A stretch of 64,000 nucleotides of DNA from Tuctoria greenei (GCA_036927565.1 JAYESD010000001.1:1-64000); one strand, 5' to 3'. Positions 1 through 10,610 are shown, numbered from the stretch's first letter. The notes: generated by a model not told the origin, from the letters alone. Numbers and translations: made by a program.

Positions 1-1765
1 AAATTCATTTTTCTTCCACATCGAACTTGTATTCCATGTATATGCATTACGTAGCCATATGTAAGTTTTCGGAGATTTCTAAAAAATTCAAATTTTCGCT
101 CGAATTCAAAGGGGTTAGCCTTTAATTTTGCTCAAAACGACGTTTTCGTCCTTAAAAATTGAAATGATTTTGCTCATAATTCATTTTTATTTGACATAGA
201 GCTTGTATTCCATATTGTATATGCATTACGTATCTATATGTAATTTCTCGATGATTTTTTAAAAATTTCAAATTTCCGCTCAAAATCGAAGGGTTAGCCT
301 TCGATTTTAATCAAAACGACGTTTTCTTCTATAGAATGACTGTAAATTCATTTTTCTTCGATATCAAGCTTGTATTCCATGTTGTATATGCATGATGTAG
401 CCATACATAAGTTTTCGGGGAATTTTAAAAAATTCAAATTTTCGCTCGAATTCGAAGGGTTTAGTCTTTGATTTTGCTACAAACAACGTTTTCTTCCATA
501 AAATGACCGTAAATTCATTTTTCTTTGGGATGGAGCTTGTATTCCATGTTATATATGCATTACATAGTCATTCATAAGTTTTCGAGGATTTTAAAAAAAT
601 TCAAATTTTCGCTCGAATTTAAAGAGGTTAGTCTTTGATTTTGCTCAAAACGACGTTTTCATCCATAGAATGTCTCTAAATTCATTCTTCCTCGAGATCG
701 AGCTTGTATTACATGTTGTATATGCATTACGTAACCATACGTAAGTTTTCGGAGATTTTTAAAAAATCAAATTTTCGCTCGAATTTAAAAGGGTTAGTCT
801 TCGATTTTGCTCAAAACGACGTTTTCTTCCATAGAATTACCTTAAATTCATTTTTCTTCGAAATCAAGCTTGTATTCCATGTTTTATATGCATTACGTAA
901 CCATACATAAGTTTTCGGCGATTTTTAAAAAATTCAAATTTTCGCTCGAATTCAAAACGGTTAGCCTTCGATTTTGCTCAAAACGACGTTTTCTTCCATA
1001 GAATGACCGTAAATTCATTTTTCTTTGAGATTAAGCTTGTATTCCATGTTGTATATGCATTACGTAGCTATACGTAGGTTTTCGAGAATTTCTAAAAAAT
1101 TCAAATTTTCGCTCGAATTCAAAGAGGTTAGCCTTCGATTTTGCTCAAAACGACATTTTCTTCCATAGAATGTTCGTAAATCCATTTTTCTTCGAGATCA
1201 AATTTATATTTCAAATTATATATGCATTACGAAGTTATACGTAAGATTTCGCGAATTTTTAGAACATTTAAATTTTCGCGCGAATTGAAAGACGTTAGTA
1301 TTCGATTTTGCTAAAAACAACGTTTTCTTCCATAGAATGATTGTAAATTCATTTTTCTTCGAGATCGAGTATGTGCATTATATAGCCATACGTAAGTTTT
1401 CGAAGATTTTTAAAAAATTTATATTTTCGCACTGAATTCAAAAGGTAAGCCTTATATTTTGCTCAAAACGACGTTTTCTTCGATAAAATGACCGTAAATT
1501 CATTTTTCTTTGAGATAGAGCTTGTATTCCATATTATATAAGCATTACATAACCACACGTAAGTTTTCAGATATTTTTTAAAAATTCAAATTTTCGCATA
1601 AATTTAAAAGGGTTAGCCTTCGATTTTGCTCAAAACGACGTTTTCTTCCATAGAATGACCGTTAATTCATTTTACTTCGAGATCGAGCTTGTATTACATA
1701 TTGTATATGAATTGCATATATATATATATATACGTAAGTTTTCTATGATTTTTAAAAATTTCAAA
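1..1765. repeat. AT-rich tandem array, ~167-bp unit
   Basis: About ten and a half head-to-tail copies. The landmark AATTCATTTTTCTTCGAGAT recurs near 1, 178, 345, 512, 679, 845, 1012, 1179, 1346, 1497 and 1664, so the spacing is 166-167 bp except for one ~151-bp unit with an internal deletion. Each unit also carries a GCTTGTATTCCATGTTGTAT block, a TTCAAATTTTCGCTCGAATT block and an AAAACGACGTTTTC block. Copies differ by point changes, so the array is not freshly amplified. It is cut by the window edge and ends at ~1765 against an inverted-repeat element. It contains no credible gene. The nature of the array (satellite or internal repeat of a larger element) is unresolved. Confidence 0.9.
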
Positions 1766-1893
1766 ACATCTTACACTGTCTAGTTTAGGCCCCGCAGTAA
1801 ATTTCTTGTCTCAATATCTTCACAGTAGTTCATTTAGGTCCCGCAGTCAATTTGTGCATGTCTGCATATTTGCTAATCTTATTCTCTTATACA

Positions 1894-2666
1894 GCAGCTT
1901 TTGTTGTACATTCGTGATTATTTTGATAACAAAATACATTGGGACTATCATAGCATCATGTAAGATGCATGACTGATAATATGGGTGATGCACGTTAGCA
2001 ATATTCATGTACTTGAAAATTACAAATAGATCTTAGCCAACATTTTTTCAGATTTAAAATAAGTATATAATATTTTGGGATATTGGTTCAGATTTAGCTT
2101 TGAGTACTGATGACTAAGTCTCAACTTTTTCATATACTTTTTCATATATTTAACATTTGACATTTCTGATCTATAATCTTCTTTTGCAACAAGTGAATAA
2201 ACCTTCTTGTATCGAAAGAGTTCCTTTCTACGTGATGATCACCTCAACAATTGAATAAATCTCACATTTTGAATTATTCAAAACGCTAGTTTTATCAAAA
2301 CGCGAGTTTTATCCAGTTGTTGAGGTGATCACGTAGAAAGGAACTCTTCAAATAAAAGAAGGTTCACCCACTCGGTGCAAAAGAATATTATATAACAAAA
2401 ATATCAAAAATTAAATATATGAAAAGGTTGAGAACTAGTCATGAGTACTCCAAGCTAAACCTGAATCAGTATCCCAAAATATTATATATTCTTTTCAGAT
2501 CTAAAAAACTGTTGGGTACTAATATTTATTTATAATTTTCTTGATGAAGCAGACAAATATTGCCAATATGCATTATGAATATTATCAGTCATACACCTTA
2601 CATTCTTCCATGATAGTCCCAATGTACCTTGTTACCAAAATAACTACGAATGTACAGCACAAGTTG
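1894..2666. repeat. Long imperfect inverted repeat (hairpin)
   Basis: The left arm (1894-2257) and right arm (2316-2666) are reverse complements over ~350 bp with small indels. For example, CTACGTGATGATCACCTCAA on the left matches GTTGAGGTGATCACGTAG on the right, and ACATTGGGACTATCAT matches ATGATAGTCCCAATGT. The loop is ~58 bp and contains a short direct repeat (ACGCTAGTTTTATC / ACGCGAGTTTTATC). The form is that of a foldback element or large MITE. A transcript through it would make a long double-stranded stem. Confidence 0.8.
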
Positions 2667-2669
2667 TTG

Positions 2670-3620
2670 TGTAAGGTTGTCTCCAACGGAAGAGGCAAAT
2701 GCAAAATTATTCCTCAAATGCCTCTTCCTCTTCCACTTTTTACTCTCCAACAGCAGAGCCATAACGGATTTTCATTTTACCTCCAGGCATCCTCCGTCCA
2801 CAATGATGCTGACGCTCTGCACGACAAGCTTCTACTGTAGATAGGCATCTTCGACGCGACTTCTTCCTCGCCCTTCTTCCTCAATGAGTTCCGCCTCTCC
2901 GTCCACCACAAGCTCGAGATTGAGTAGGCACTAAAAGTCCACACTAAGAGCCTCGGAAATGAGACGGATTGTGGTGAATTTGTTCGAGGCTGGCCAGAAC
3001 AAGCGACCGTGCTTGCCAGCATGGATATCAAGGTCATGCATGGTCACTCCTCTGCTTATTTAGAACGGTGGGATGGGAGGAGGCGACCCTCCTTTTCCGC
3101 TCCTTTGTGGTCGACGGCAGTGGTCGTGCCCCTTCCTCGCCGGGCGCGCTGCCCTCCCTCGCCAGGCACGCCATCCTTCCTACCCGCACGGGTTGCCCTC
3201 CCTCGCCGGGCACGCCATCCTCCCTCACTGCCAGTGCCGCCCCTTCCTCGCCGTGCGCGCCTTCCTCACTCGCCGTGTGTTCTGCCCCTCCCTCGCTGCG
3301 CGCGCCTGTGTCACCCATCCTTGCCGCCGAGTACACCAATGCAGGGTACGCGCGGTGGCTGATGTGATGCGGAGGTCCAAGTGCCTAGCCACCGTGGATC
3401 ACCCAGCTACAGAGAACTCAATGAACTGATTGCTTTGCAGAAAGCAGCGACGGTGGCGCTCTGTTCTGGTGGCAGCAGGAAAGAAATGGAGTAGCACAAT
3501 GAGTCTGCTGTTGGAGACGGAAGAAAATGGGTTAAGTAAATTGTACTGTAGCAGTAGTCAAAGTAGCAGTAGTCAAATGTTGAAATGGGGCTTCATATTT
3601 GACTTCCATTGTTGAAGATA
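2670..3620. other. GC-rich low-complexity block inside the composite element
   Basis: It contains CCCTCCCTCGCC / GCGCGC-type degenerate minisatellite (about 3125-3310) with overlapping open frames on both strands, all proline, arginine and alanine-rich. No frame shows a domain, so I treat them as composition artefacts. GTTGTCTCCAACGG near 2678 and CTGTTGGAGACGG near 3508 look like partial inverted ends of a smaller nested element. Confidence 0.4.
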
Positions 3621-3775
3621 GTTTAAGAGAATAAAGTCAACAAATATGCATACATGCACAAATTGATTAAAGGACCTAAACGAACTACCGTGCAAGATAT
3701 CAAGACAAGAAATTTACTGCAAAAATTTACTGTGGGGCCTAAACTAACCAGTCTAAGATGTTTTGCAATAAAAGA

Positions 3776-4730
3776 AATCACACCAGAATTCAGGTAAGAG
3801 AACAAGAAAACACCATAGTTGAACGCAGTCCACCATCTCCCATCCAATAGCATGGAAGAGGACCTTCCAGTGTGGTAATTCTCACGACCCACTTACCTAT
3901 TTACATTGTATGAAAAAAAAAAGAAATATCCATATAAAAACCCAGCAAAATATAATATATAACACAAATAATAATAAAAATTATCATTTAGTAAGAATAA
4001 GCATAGATTAGGGAATGTACCATATTTTACTGAAGTATAATGCAGAATCCACCAAAAAAGTAAAGTCATTAGTTGTATCAGAAAGCCAAGCAATATCTGT
4101 GGGACCGAATGAAATTCAATTATCCCAAGTCATTAAGAGACCTGTTGTCAAACAAATACAAAGCCATGATGTAAATTATACAGTAACATATTATCCAAGA
4201 TACTTCATTTGCTACAAATAGCATATGGCATTGCAATGATTTCACAAGATTTCAATCAGCTATATATACAGTATACAGTACTTCAAAACGTTGACATATG
4301 ACAGCTTAACACAAGGTGCTCGACAAAAACCATTAAAATAACATAAGGCAGCTTATAACATAGTGAAGAACAATCCATCGCTAGATCCATGAGCTTAAGA
4401 CTGTAAATGAAGATTATCTACACAAAACAAGCATATTTACTGTCAATAAAGTTATTTATTCTACTGCTAGACATATTACTATAGCATTTCACTATGACAA
4501 ATCAAACAAAAATACATTAAATGAACACAGCATAGTATTCTTCTACAGCAAAATATAAAGAACAGAAATTTTTCTACCCGGCAGAAGGAACGGAAAAAAG
4601 AAGTATCTCTATGCAGAAGCATACCTCAAGCTGACAAGATTCCATTTAAGAGTTTAACCAATAAAAATATATCATAACAAGTGATGGATGTGATGGTCAC
4701 ATGATCAGCAGATCAATATCAAGTGTTCTT
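3776..4730. other. AT-rich stretch with no recognisable gene
   Basis: This lies downstream (in the minus sense) of the FREE1-like pseudogene. The rest of the FYVE finger (the HHCRNCG-type exon) should lie here if the gene were complete, but I cannot find it. A minus-strand open stretch at 3623-3892 is unrecognised. Confidence 0.4.
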
Positions 4731-4800
4731 ACCCTGCGGTCGAAAGCACTGAAATCTGATGTGTATGCTGTGCATTTGCAGACAGCTTCATCAGGGACCT

Positions 4801-4935
4801 AACAGGATTTGCCGAAACAAATAATGGGACTAGAGTAAATGAAATATGATGCATATGCTGTACATTTGCTGACAGCTACATCAGGGACCTGACAGGATTT
4901 GCAGAAACAAATAATGGGAATAAAGTAAATGAATA
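4801..4935. repeat. Tandem duplication of the FYVE-start exon
   Basis: About 95 bp containing the exon and flanking intron (4741-4830) is repeated directly at about 4836-4930. Both copies share CATCAGGGACCT, ACAGGATTTGC and AAACAAATAATGGGA. The second copy reads VPDVAVSKCTAYAS on the minus strand and lacks the GTAAGA donor of the first. It shows the locus is not under exon-structure constraint. Confidence 0.75.
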
Positions 4936-6323
4936 AAAAGAAACTATACAAAAAAAAAGTCCAACCACATATTAGCAGAGCATGTTAACAGTCCACTCAC
5001 GTCAATGTCACAAAAGGTACAAAAGCATAGCAGAATGCAGGCAATAGGTCCAATATCTCTACTATTTATAATATTAGGCGAGTCCATCTGTCAGCCCTTC
5101 CATCCAATAGTATGCAAGCAATAGTATGCTATAGTTTCATGTGTGGTAGTATATCCACAAAGTAAGGAGATTAATCACTATCCTTTTCTGTAACACGTCA
5201 AATATGTAGTATTCTTTCTTTAGCTGAACTATTCAGTGAACCATATGAAATTATTTAGAATGTACATGGTGTATCAACATAGGACATTCCTCTACTCTGG
5301 TTAAGTTCAAAATTTATTTGACTTTGTTGCATTTGGATTTTTTGGCTACATGAAACAGATTTGGACGTCAATGGAAAGGTCATTGCAAGTCTGCAAAGGG
5401 ATCTCTGTGAGATGGGTTCATGGTACTAAAGGATGGGATTTTGATATCAAAGTATGCTCATTTGCTTATTGTTCTAGCAAATAGCTACATTGATGGGGAG
5501 GAAATATGATTGTACGTGTAAAGAATTTTATTCTGTAAGTGTAACAGATCGTATGTATACATTAATATAGAAACTATTGGTGCTAATAAAATATCTTCGA
5601 AATTTAGTGAAGTCAAGGCATTCGGAATACTATGTATATTACCCATATTACTCATTCATCTAAATTGGCTTAGTTAAATATTCGCCTTCAAATGTAACAG
5701 ATCCAAAGGAACTATCAAGTGTCAACTCAACAACAATATAGGGGAGGGACCATAATTCACGGTTGACAGTAGTAGCAACCATGAACCATAAAATAACAAT
5801 TGCAAATACGCAACTACCATTTGTGTTGTCAAAACAGAATTACGTTAAATGCAACATAGAACAGTTAATAAAGAAAATTGGACTTTGAGTTATCTACACA
5901 AATTCATGTTTACGACTATTACATAAAACAAACTAAAAGGTAAAGGTATATTTATTTAGCTTTTGTTTACCTAAGCAACTGATATTCCATAAACAGACAA
6001 CATTTGAAGATAGAGATTGATTACCCAGTGATCCTTCTCCTAACTCATAGCTTTCATTAAGTTCCTCCAATCAGGGAAATTTTTCTTTCTCTCATTCTGC
6101 TGTTCTGCAGGCATGGCAGCATGAGCAGTCACTCTACTTCTCGAAATGCTGCTTTCACCCATCTCCTTGAACTGTAATCCAAATAAATAAATAGCCATCA
6201 ATCACCTTGAGTAAGCCATGTATACTAAAAGCAAGCTACACATAGCTGGAAGATGGACAGAAATCCGTCAATAAAAAAATGGTGAACCTGTGACAGAGCC
6301 CAGAATGATGTTTGTTGTATAAC

Positions 6324-7876
6324 CAGTGTTATCCTAAACGGTAAACGGTAGACAGTCGGTGGAGCTCTGTTTACCGTTTAGAAGGTTTAGACTGTGTTTA
6401 AACGGATTAAATAGTGTGTACTGAAGCAGCAAGAAATTTTTTTACTTACCCTGCTCTACGATAGATGTTAAAATCAAGTTGAAACTCATGTTTTGAAATA
6501 AGAACCAATTAAACTTCAACATCAAATAAAATTAAAGAGACAATCACAATACCACACTACCAAATAATAATATTGAGACTGAAAAACACTGCATGTAGTA
6601 ACCTAAAAAAATATTTTAACCTTCAGTGGCTAATTGCTATTTTATTATATTTTTTGAAACACAAGTAATATTTCTTCTGATGTGTTTAAATGAAGTTTAG
6701 AAAATGTATTGATTCTAATCAATTTGGTCATATTAATTTCAAAACTGCATTTGACATAGAATTGTAAGTTCACTTAGCCTAAACAGTCGCTTCGGACCGG
6801 ACACCATGACTCACCGCCTCGCCTAGAACAGTCCAGGCGCCTGACTAGGACACCTTGGCATCTCTGGTGTCCGGACGCGGTGTCCAGGCGGCTTTTCGGC
6901 TCCGCCTAGTGGCTGCATTGTGCAGTGGTACGATGCAGAGGCGCGCAGCCACCGGGGCTGAGGCAGGCGGATGGTGAGAGGAGCGGAGACGTGTAGGGGG
7001 GGGGGGGGGGGGGGGGCATCGCTTGCACTGGAGGAACACGTAGAGGCGAAGGGCGGCGACTGGATTAAGAATCTCGAGGGCTGAAGACCACAAAATAGAG
7101 GGCGGCTGGAACAAGGGGGACTTCTCTGGCCATATCGGGTGGAACTAGGAAAAGGGTTAGGATTATAGGTACTTGGATCTTAAAAATAACCATCGGGGCC
7201 GAGGCGGGAGGAGGGTGAGAGGAGCGGAGACGTGTAGCGAGGGGGAGGGGGGCATCGCTCGCGCTTGAGGAAGACGAAGAGGAAGAGGCCAAGGGCTGGA
7301 TCTAGAATCTCGGGGGCTGAAGACCACGAAACAGAGGGTGGCTGGTCTGGTTGTATCAGGTGAAACTAGAAAAAGGGTTAGGGTTATAGGTACTTGGGCC
7401 TTAAAACTGCAATTGGTCGTGTAAACCAAAAGCCTATCAATAAATAGGAACACATTCCCACAAGTTCCCGTAGCCATTTATGGTCCACATTGCCCTCACC
7501 CATGAACTCCCATACGCCGCCGACGCCTCAGATCGCGGCCTCCACCTCAGATCGCAGTAGCCAACCCAATCCTTCCTCAATCCCGAACGCCTCAGACGCC
7601 CTTGCTCCCCTGAGGCAGCCACCCCCGCCTCCGGCCTTCGCTACTCTACTCCGCCCCTCGTCCTGGTCGCCTGGCCCTCACCTAGGCGCCTAGTCGTCCT
7701 AGCGGCCGGCGAGCGTCTAGAGGTCCAGCCGACGTTTTACAACTTTGATGGGCATTGACCCTTTTAAACGGGTCAACCATTCAATCCAGCGTTTAGGGGC
7801 TAAACTGCACAGTTGATCTTTGTTTAGCATTTAAACATGTTTAAACGAACCGTTTAGGCCGTTTATGATAACAATG
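6324..7876. mobile_element. hAT-type non-autonomous element, 8-bp TSD
   Basis: Terminal inverted repeats are CAGTGTTATCCTAAACGG at the left and the complement of CATTGTTATCATAAACGG at the right (16 of 18 match). The flanks are TGTATAAC (6316-6323) and TGTATAAT (7877-7884), an 8-bp target duplication with one change, as expected for hAT. Further TTTAAAC/GTTTAAA motifs lie just inside both ends, like subterminal binding sites. No transposase frame is present. Internally there is a direct duplication (6951-7187 against 7191-7407) and a run of 21 G (6996-7016). It sits inside a coding exon of the FREE1-like pseudogene. Confidence 0.85.
6951..7407. repeat. ~240-bp direct duplication inside the hAT element
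   Basis: Two adjacent copies (6951-7187 and 7191-7407) share GAGAGGAGCGGAGACGTGTAG, GGGCTGAAGACCAC and AAAAGGGTTAGG, and both end in TTAAAA. The first copy contains the 21-G homopolymer where the second has a broken G-rich stretch (GCGAGGGGGAGGGGGGC). Confidence 0.8.
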
Positions 7877-8484
7877 TGTATAATTGTTTGACTTTAGCCA
7901 TATTCTCCTTGCTTCAGCATCAACTGGGCTCTTGGACCAAAAGGCAAAAATAAAAGAAGCTAATACCTGATAAAGAGGTTATAGAATAAGTAAAGAAATG
8001 CTATTACAATAACAAAACTATTGTTTCCAAATGCAACAAGATGACAAGAACAATAGTTACTTACGTCCCATCTAGTTACAGTTTCAAGGGGGTATATTCT
8101 TAATCTCCTACTAGTGTTGGGACCAAGCATCCGGGTTCCATCCAAAACAACCTGCAGCAGCACAAACAAAGGAATAATGGTTAATCATTACTTCTGGAAC
8201 ATGTCAAACGTGAATGCACCAAGCAACAGCACAACAATATTCACATCGCCTCATTCAACACTACAATGGTCATTTTTGGAAAGACATCTCTTAGCAACTA
8301 GAAAGCTTGGCGTACTCTGTTGCGCCCGTTTGAACATTGTCTAATCTGGTAATGTACATTTCACAAAGATAGTATATTGAAGCTTAGCTTTGAATTTTTA
8401 AGCAATGGGTTTTTCAAGCAATGGATTTTCCAAAATGGATTTCAAATCCGAATTCAAATTATAAAATAAAAAATGAACTGAAAG

Positions 8485-8611
8485 GAATCTTATTTTATTT
8501 GTATTTTTTCTCTCATCTTATTTTCTATTACTTTTCTTCAAAAATTGTTGGGTTTCATTTCTAGCCAACCCCAACTTGTTTGGGACAAAGGCTTGGTTGT
8601 TGTTGTTGTTG
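8485..8611 (+). mobile_element. 5'-truncated Au-like SINE with 18-bp TSD
   Basis: The 3' end is TTTCATTTCTAGCCAACCCC, AACTTGTTTGGGACAAAGGC and a (TTG)n tail, typical of grass Au-family SINE tails. It is flanked by a perfect direct repeat TAAAAAATGAACTGAAAG at 8467-8484 and 8612-8629. The tRNA-derived head is absent, so the copy is 5' truncated. A similar tail is at 34960-35030. Confidence 0.75.
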
Positions 8612-8630
8612 TAAAAAATGAACTGAAAGA

Positions 8631-8697
8631 TATGGGATTTGAACCCACACCACCAGAGTCCAAACCTGGCAACTTAGACCACTAAGCCAAAATGTCC
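8631..8697 (-). repeat. tRNA-like (Leu-type) pseudo-sequence
   Basis: On the minus strand GGCTTAGTGGTCTAAG (A-box like), CCAGGTTTGGACTCTGG (anticodon-arm like) and GTGGGTTCAAATCCCA (B box/T arm) follow in tRNA order, closest to plant tRNA-Leu. The long variable arm is missing and the acceptor ends do not pair, so it is not a functional tRNA. It is likely a tRNA pseudogene or SINE head. Confidence 0.5.
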
Positions 8698-9030
8698 CAA
8701 CGTGATCAAATATGACCTATTTTTGTATAAATACAATCAAAACGTATCCTGAACAATGCACTACACAATGTATTGTTCAGTATTTGATTTGATCTGCATC
8801 TTCAGACATGAATATAGCAAGATCGATTCAGGTCTTGTGAGCAAAATAAGGTATCCAACATGACATAGATCTACTATTATTATCAACACCAAGTTTGACC
8901 ACTCGAAGAAAAAAATCAGGTCCTGTCGACAAAAGAAGGTGTGCGCCTCGCCGGCCGGCGGCAACGCGCCATCCATGGGGTGGCGGCTGGGGGTGGAGGG
9001 TAGGGTTAGGGTTGAGAGAGGAGGCTAACT

Positions 9031-9187
9031 GATACCATATAGAAGAGTAAGTCAGTGGATTTGATTGATTGACAGAGTGTCATGACCTCATGAGTACATA
9101 TAGCCCGAGAGGGCTGGATACAATGGCAATTTGGCCCAATGAGGCACACAGGCCTAAAACACACACAGATATAGTCTAACAATTATG
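9031..9187 (-). mobile_element. Short LTR-like fragment
   Basis: On the minus strand the segment begins TGTTAGACTATATCTG and ends CTATATGGTATCA, the TG...CA form with GGTATCA often seen at Copia LTR ends. It is ~155 bp, short enough for a TRIM-type LTR. I see no target duplication and no second LTR, so this is a tentative solo or truncated LTR. Confidence 0.35.
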
Positions 9188-9910
9188 ACCCCTGGACAAA
9201 CCGAGCACAGCAACAAGCAAATTACTAACAGCATGGGTTGTTTTGATACAGATATAGAGAACATAAACACCACCTGAGGAGGATCAATCAAGTCAGGTAA
9301 AGTAAACATGGGGTAGGCTAGATAGAACAAAAATTCGATACTAATGAGATGCAAATAAAAATAAATCCCCTTATGTTACAATTATTTTATCAGTCAAAGC
9401 AATCTACTGAACCAATCATTCAATGGTATATGAACATTATCAGATGATATCTACAAATTATTAAGCACCACCTATTTAAAATAATGGCAACGCAAAGAAA
9501 GTATGGTAAAGCTCCAACAGGGTCTATGTATCGACTACAGGGGTGAAAACCATTGTGATTATTGTTATTTATGCAAAATAAAGGCCTTAGGAATAGCCCA
9601 GAGTATGTTAACATGTCCTGATTTAACCAAAACATAAGGTTTACAGGGGCACTGAGCATATTTACGGAAGCAGTTTTTTTCTTGTAAAGGGTATTCTTTC
9701 AACTCTTAATAACCTAATAAAAGGAGATTATTACCCCTGGACAAACCTAGCACGGCAACAAGCCACCTTCTTCTAACAGGAAGGGGTTGTTTTGATACAG
9801 ACATATAGAACATAACCCCCACCTGTGGAGGATCAAACAAGTCAGGTAAAGTAAACATGGGGTTGGCTAGATAGAACCGAAATTCGAGATCTCATGAGAT
9901 GCGAATAAAT
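9187..9910. repeat. Direct duplication of a ~165-bp block
   Basis: The block at 9187-9350 (ACCCCTGGACAAACC, GTTGTTTTGATACAGA, AAGTCAGGTAAAGTAAACAT, GGCTAGATAGAAC) is repeated with ~85-90% identity at 9731-9910. The spacer is AT-rich with no gene. Confidence 0.75.
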
Positions 9911-9929
9911 CAGAACTTGAATTACCAAA

Positions 9930-10240
9930 ACGGCGTCGATCTCTTTGGTATGGTCTTCACATCTGCTTAGGCGTATGGCCCCGTTCCTCGGACCTGCGGA
10001 GAGGGAAGGAACCCTAGATAGATAGGAAAGAGAAGAAGCGAGGGAACCCTAGATAGATAGCAGATAACTGGCAATGGAAGGAGGTAGTACCTTGGCGTGG
10101 CAGGGTGGGTAGGCGAGGACGAGGTCGCCGAGCTGCGGCTCCATGGCCCCCTTGCGACCCGCTTTGGCGCCGTGCATACCGCCGGGAGGCATCGGCGGCG
10201 GCGGCGCCTGCCCCCAGCGTTGAACCCGAACCCTAGCAAC
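9930..10240 (-). pseudogene. Orphan 5' exons, possible PWWP-like start
   Basis: A minus-strand ATG at about 10190 opens MPPGGMHGAKAGRKGAMEPQ and continues LGDLVLAYPPCHAK before a GTACTA donor at about 10090. The charged start plus GDLVLA recalls the first exon of HUA2-like PWWP proteins, but the following FPAWPA core is not intact. A second exon-like piece (about 9934-9970, CAG acceptor, GTAATT donor) follows. I see no further exons, so I regard this as a gene fragment. The family guess is weak. Confidence 0.3.
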
Positions 10241-10264
10241 CTGCGCGTGCCGTTTCTCTCTTCT

Positions 10265-10610
10265 CTGGAAGGGTCGGCGGCGGGAGGCTGAAAAGACCGA
10301 GTACGGCTAGGGTTGCGGCGTTGTGCACGGGACCGGCGGGGTCGCTTCGGGAGACGGGAGTCAGGCGGAGGAGGGCGACGCCGATACGGAGGATGGGGGC
10401 GGAGGTGGGCGACGCCGATGCGGAGGATGGGGGCGGAGAAGACGTACTTCGTGCCTTCGTGGTGGGCGGCGATGGGGACGCCCGACAGGGCGCGGGGGAG
10501 GTCGCGGTCGGCGTCGGGAGTAGAGGGCGTGGGAGGCGACGGGATTGGCCGGCGGCGGGAGCTGAACAGATCGAATGCGGGCTAGGGTTGCGGCGTTGTG
10601 CACGGTAGCG
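10265..10610. repeat. GC-rich direct repeat (~275-bp spacing)
   Basis: The segment GGCTAGGGTTGCGGCGTTGT with its upstream GGCGGCGGGAG block occurs at about 10270-10332 and again at about 10546-10606. Between them a ~33-bp unit (CGCCGATRCGGAGGATGGGG) is tandemly doubled at 10379-10436. Open frames on both strands here are compositional. Confidence 0.65.

Larger units (their letters stand above)
1766..3775. mobile_element. Composite element bounded by ~80-bp inverted repeats
   Basis: The left end (about 1766-1850, with TAGTTTAGGCCCCGCAGTAA and a second AGTTCATTTAGGTCC block) reappears as an imperfect reverse complement at about 3672-3770. Both ends share the outer CAAAACATCTTA. Between them lie a long hairpin (1894-2666) and a GC-rich unit (2670-3620) beginning GTCTCCAACGGAAGAG. 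I could not find a convincing target-site duplication, so superfamily and exact ends are uncertain. No transposase is visible, so it is non-autonomous or a nest of several elements. Confidence 0.6.
4733..8151 (-). pseudogene. FREE1: FREE1/FYVE1-like pseudogene, split by a hAT insertion
   Basis: Minus-strand exons can be ordered that resemble the C-terminal half of plant FREE1 (FYVE-domain ESCRT-associated protein). Exon 8065-8151 reads VVLDGTRMLGPNTSRRLRIY then PLETVTRWD. The exon starting at 7968 reads FIFAFWSKSPVDAEARRI and stops at the hAT element; it resumes at 6323-6288 with TTNIILGSVT. Exon 6025-6171 reads FKEMGESS, KKNFPDWRNLMKAMS, an in-frame TAG (6040-6042), then EKDHW. Exon 4733-4798 reads VPDEAVCKCTAYTSDFSAFD, the start of the FYVE zinc finger. 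The insertion, nonsense codon, duplicated last exon and missing ends mark it as dead. The active family acts in multivesicular-body sorting and autophagy. Assignment rests on remembered family motifs. Confidence 0.75.

Noticed and set aside
1..1765. Regular repeats suggesting a CRISPR array
   Set aside because: Units are adjacent 167-bp tandem copies with no unique spacers, in plant nuclear DNA.
3009..3429. Four overlapping ~100-residue open frames
   Set aside because: GC-rich low-complexity repeat inside a transposon-like block; both strands open equally, no domain.
8631..8697. tRNA-Leu gene on the minus strand
   Set aside because: A- and B-box-like blocks exist, but the variable arm is missing and the acceptor stem cannot pair.
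9031..9187. Complete Copia retrotransposon
   Set aside because: Only a TG...CA LTR-like end is visible; no polyprotein, second LTR or target duplication.
10313..10608. Gly/Arg-rich open frames
   Set aside because: They arise from a GGCGG-type tandem repeat; frames are open on both strands and no start context or domain supports a gene.
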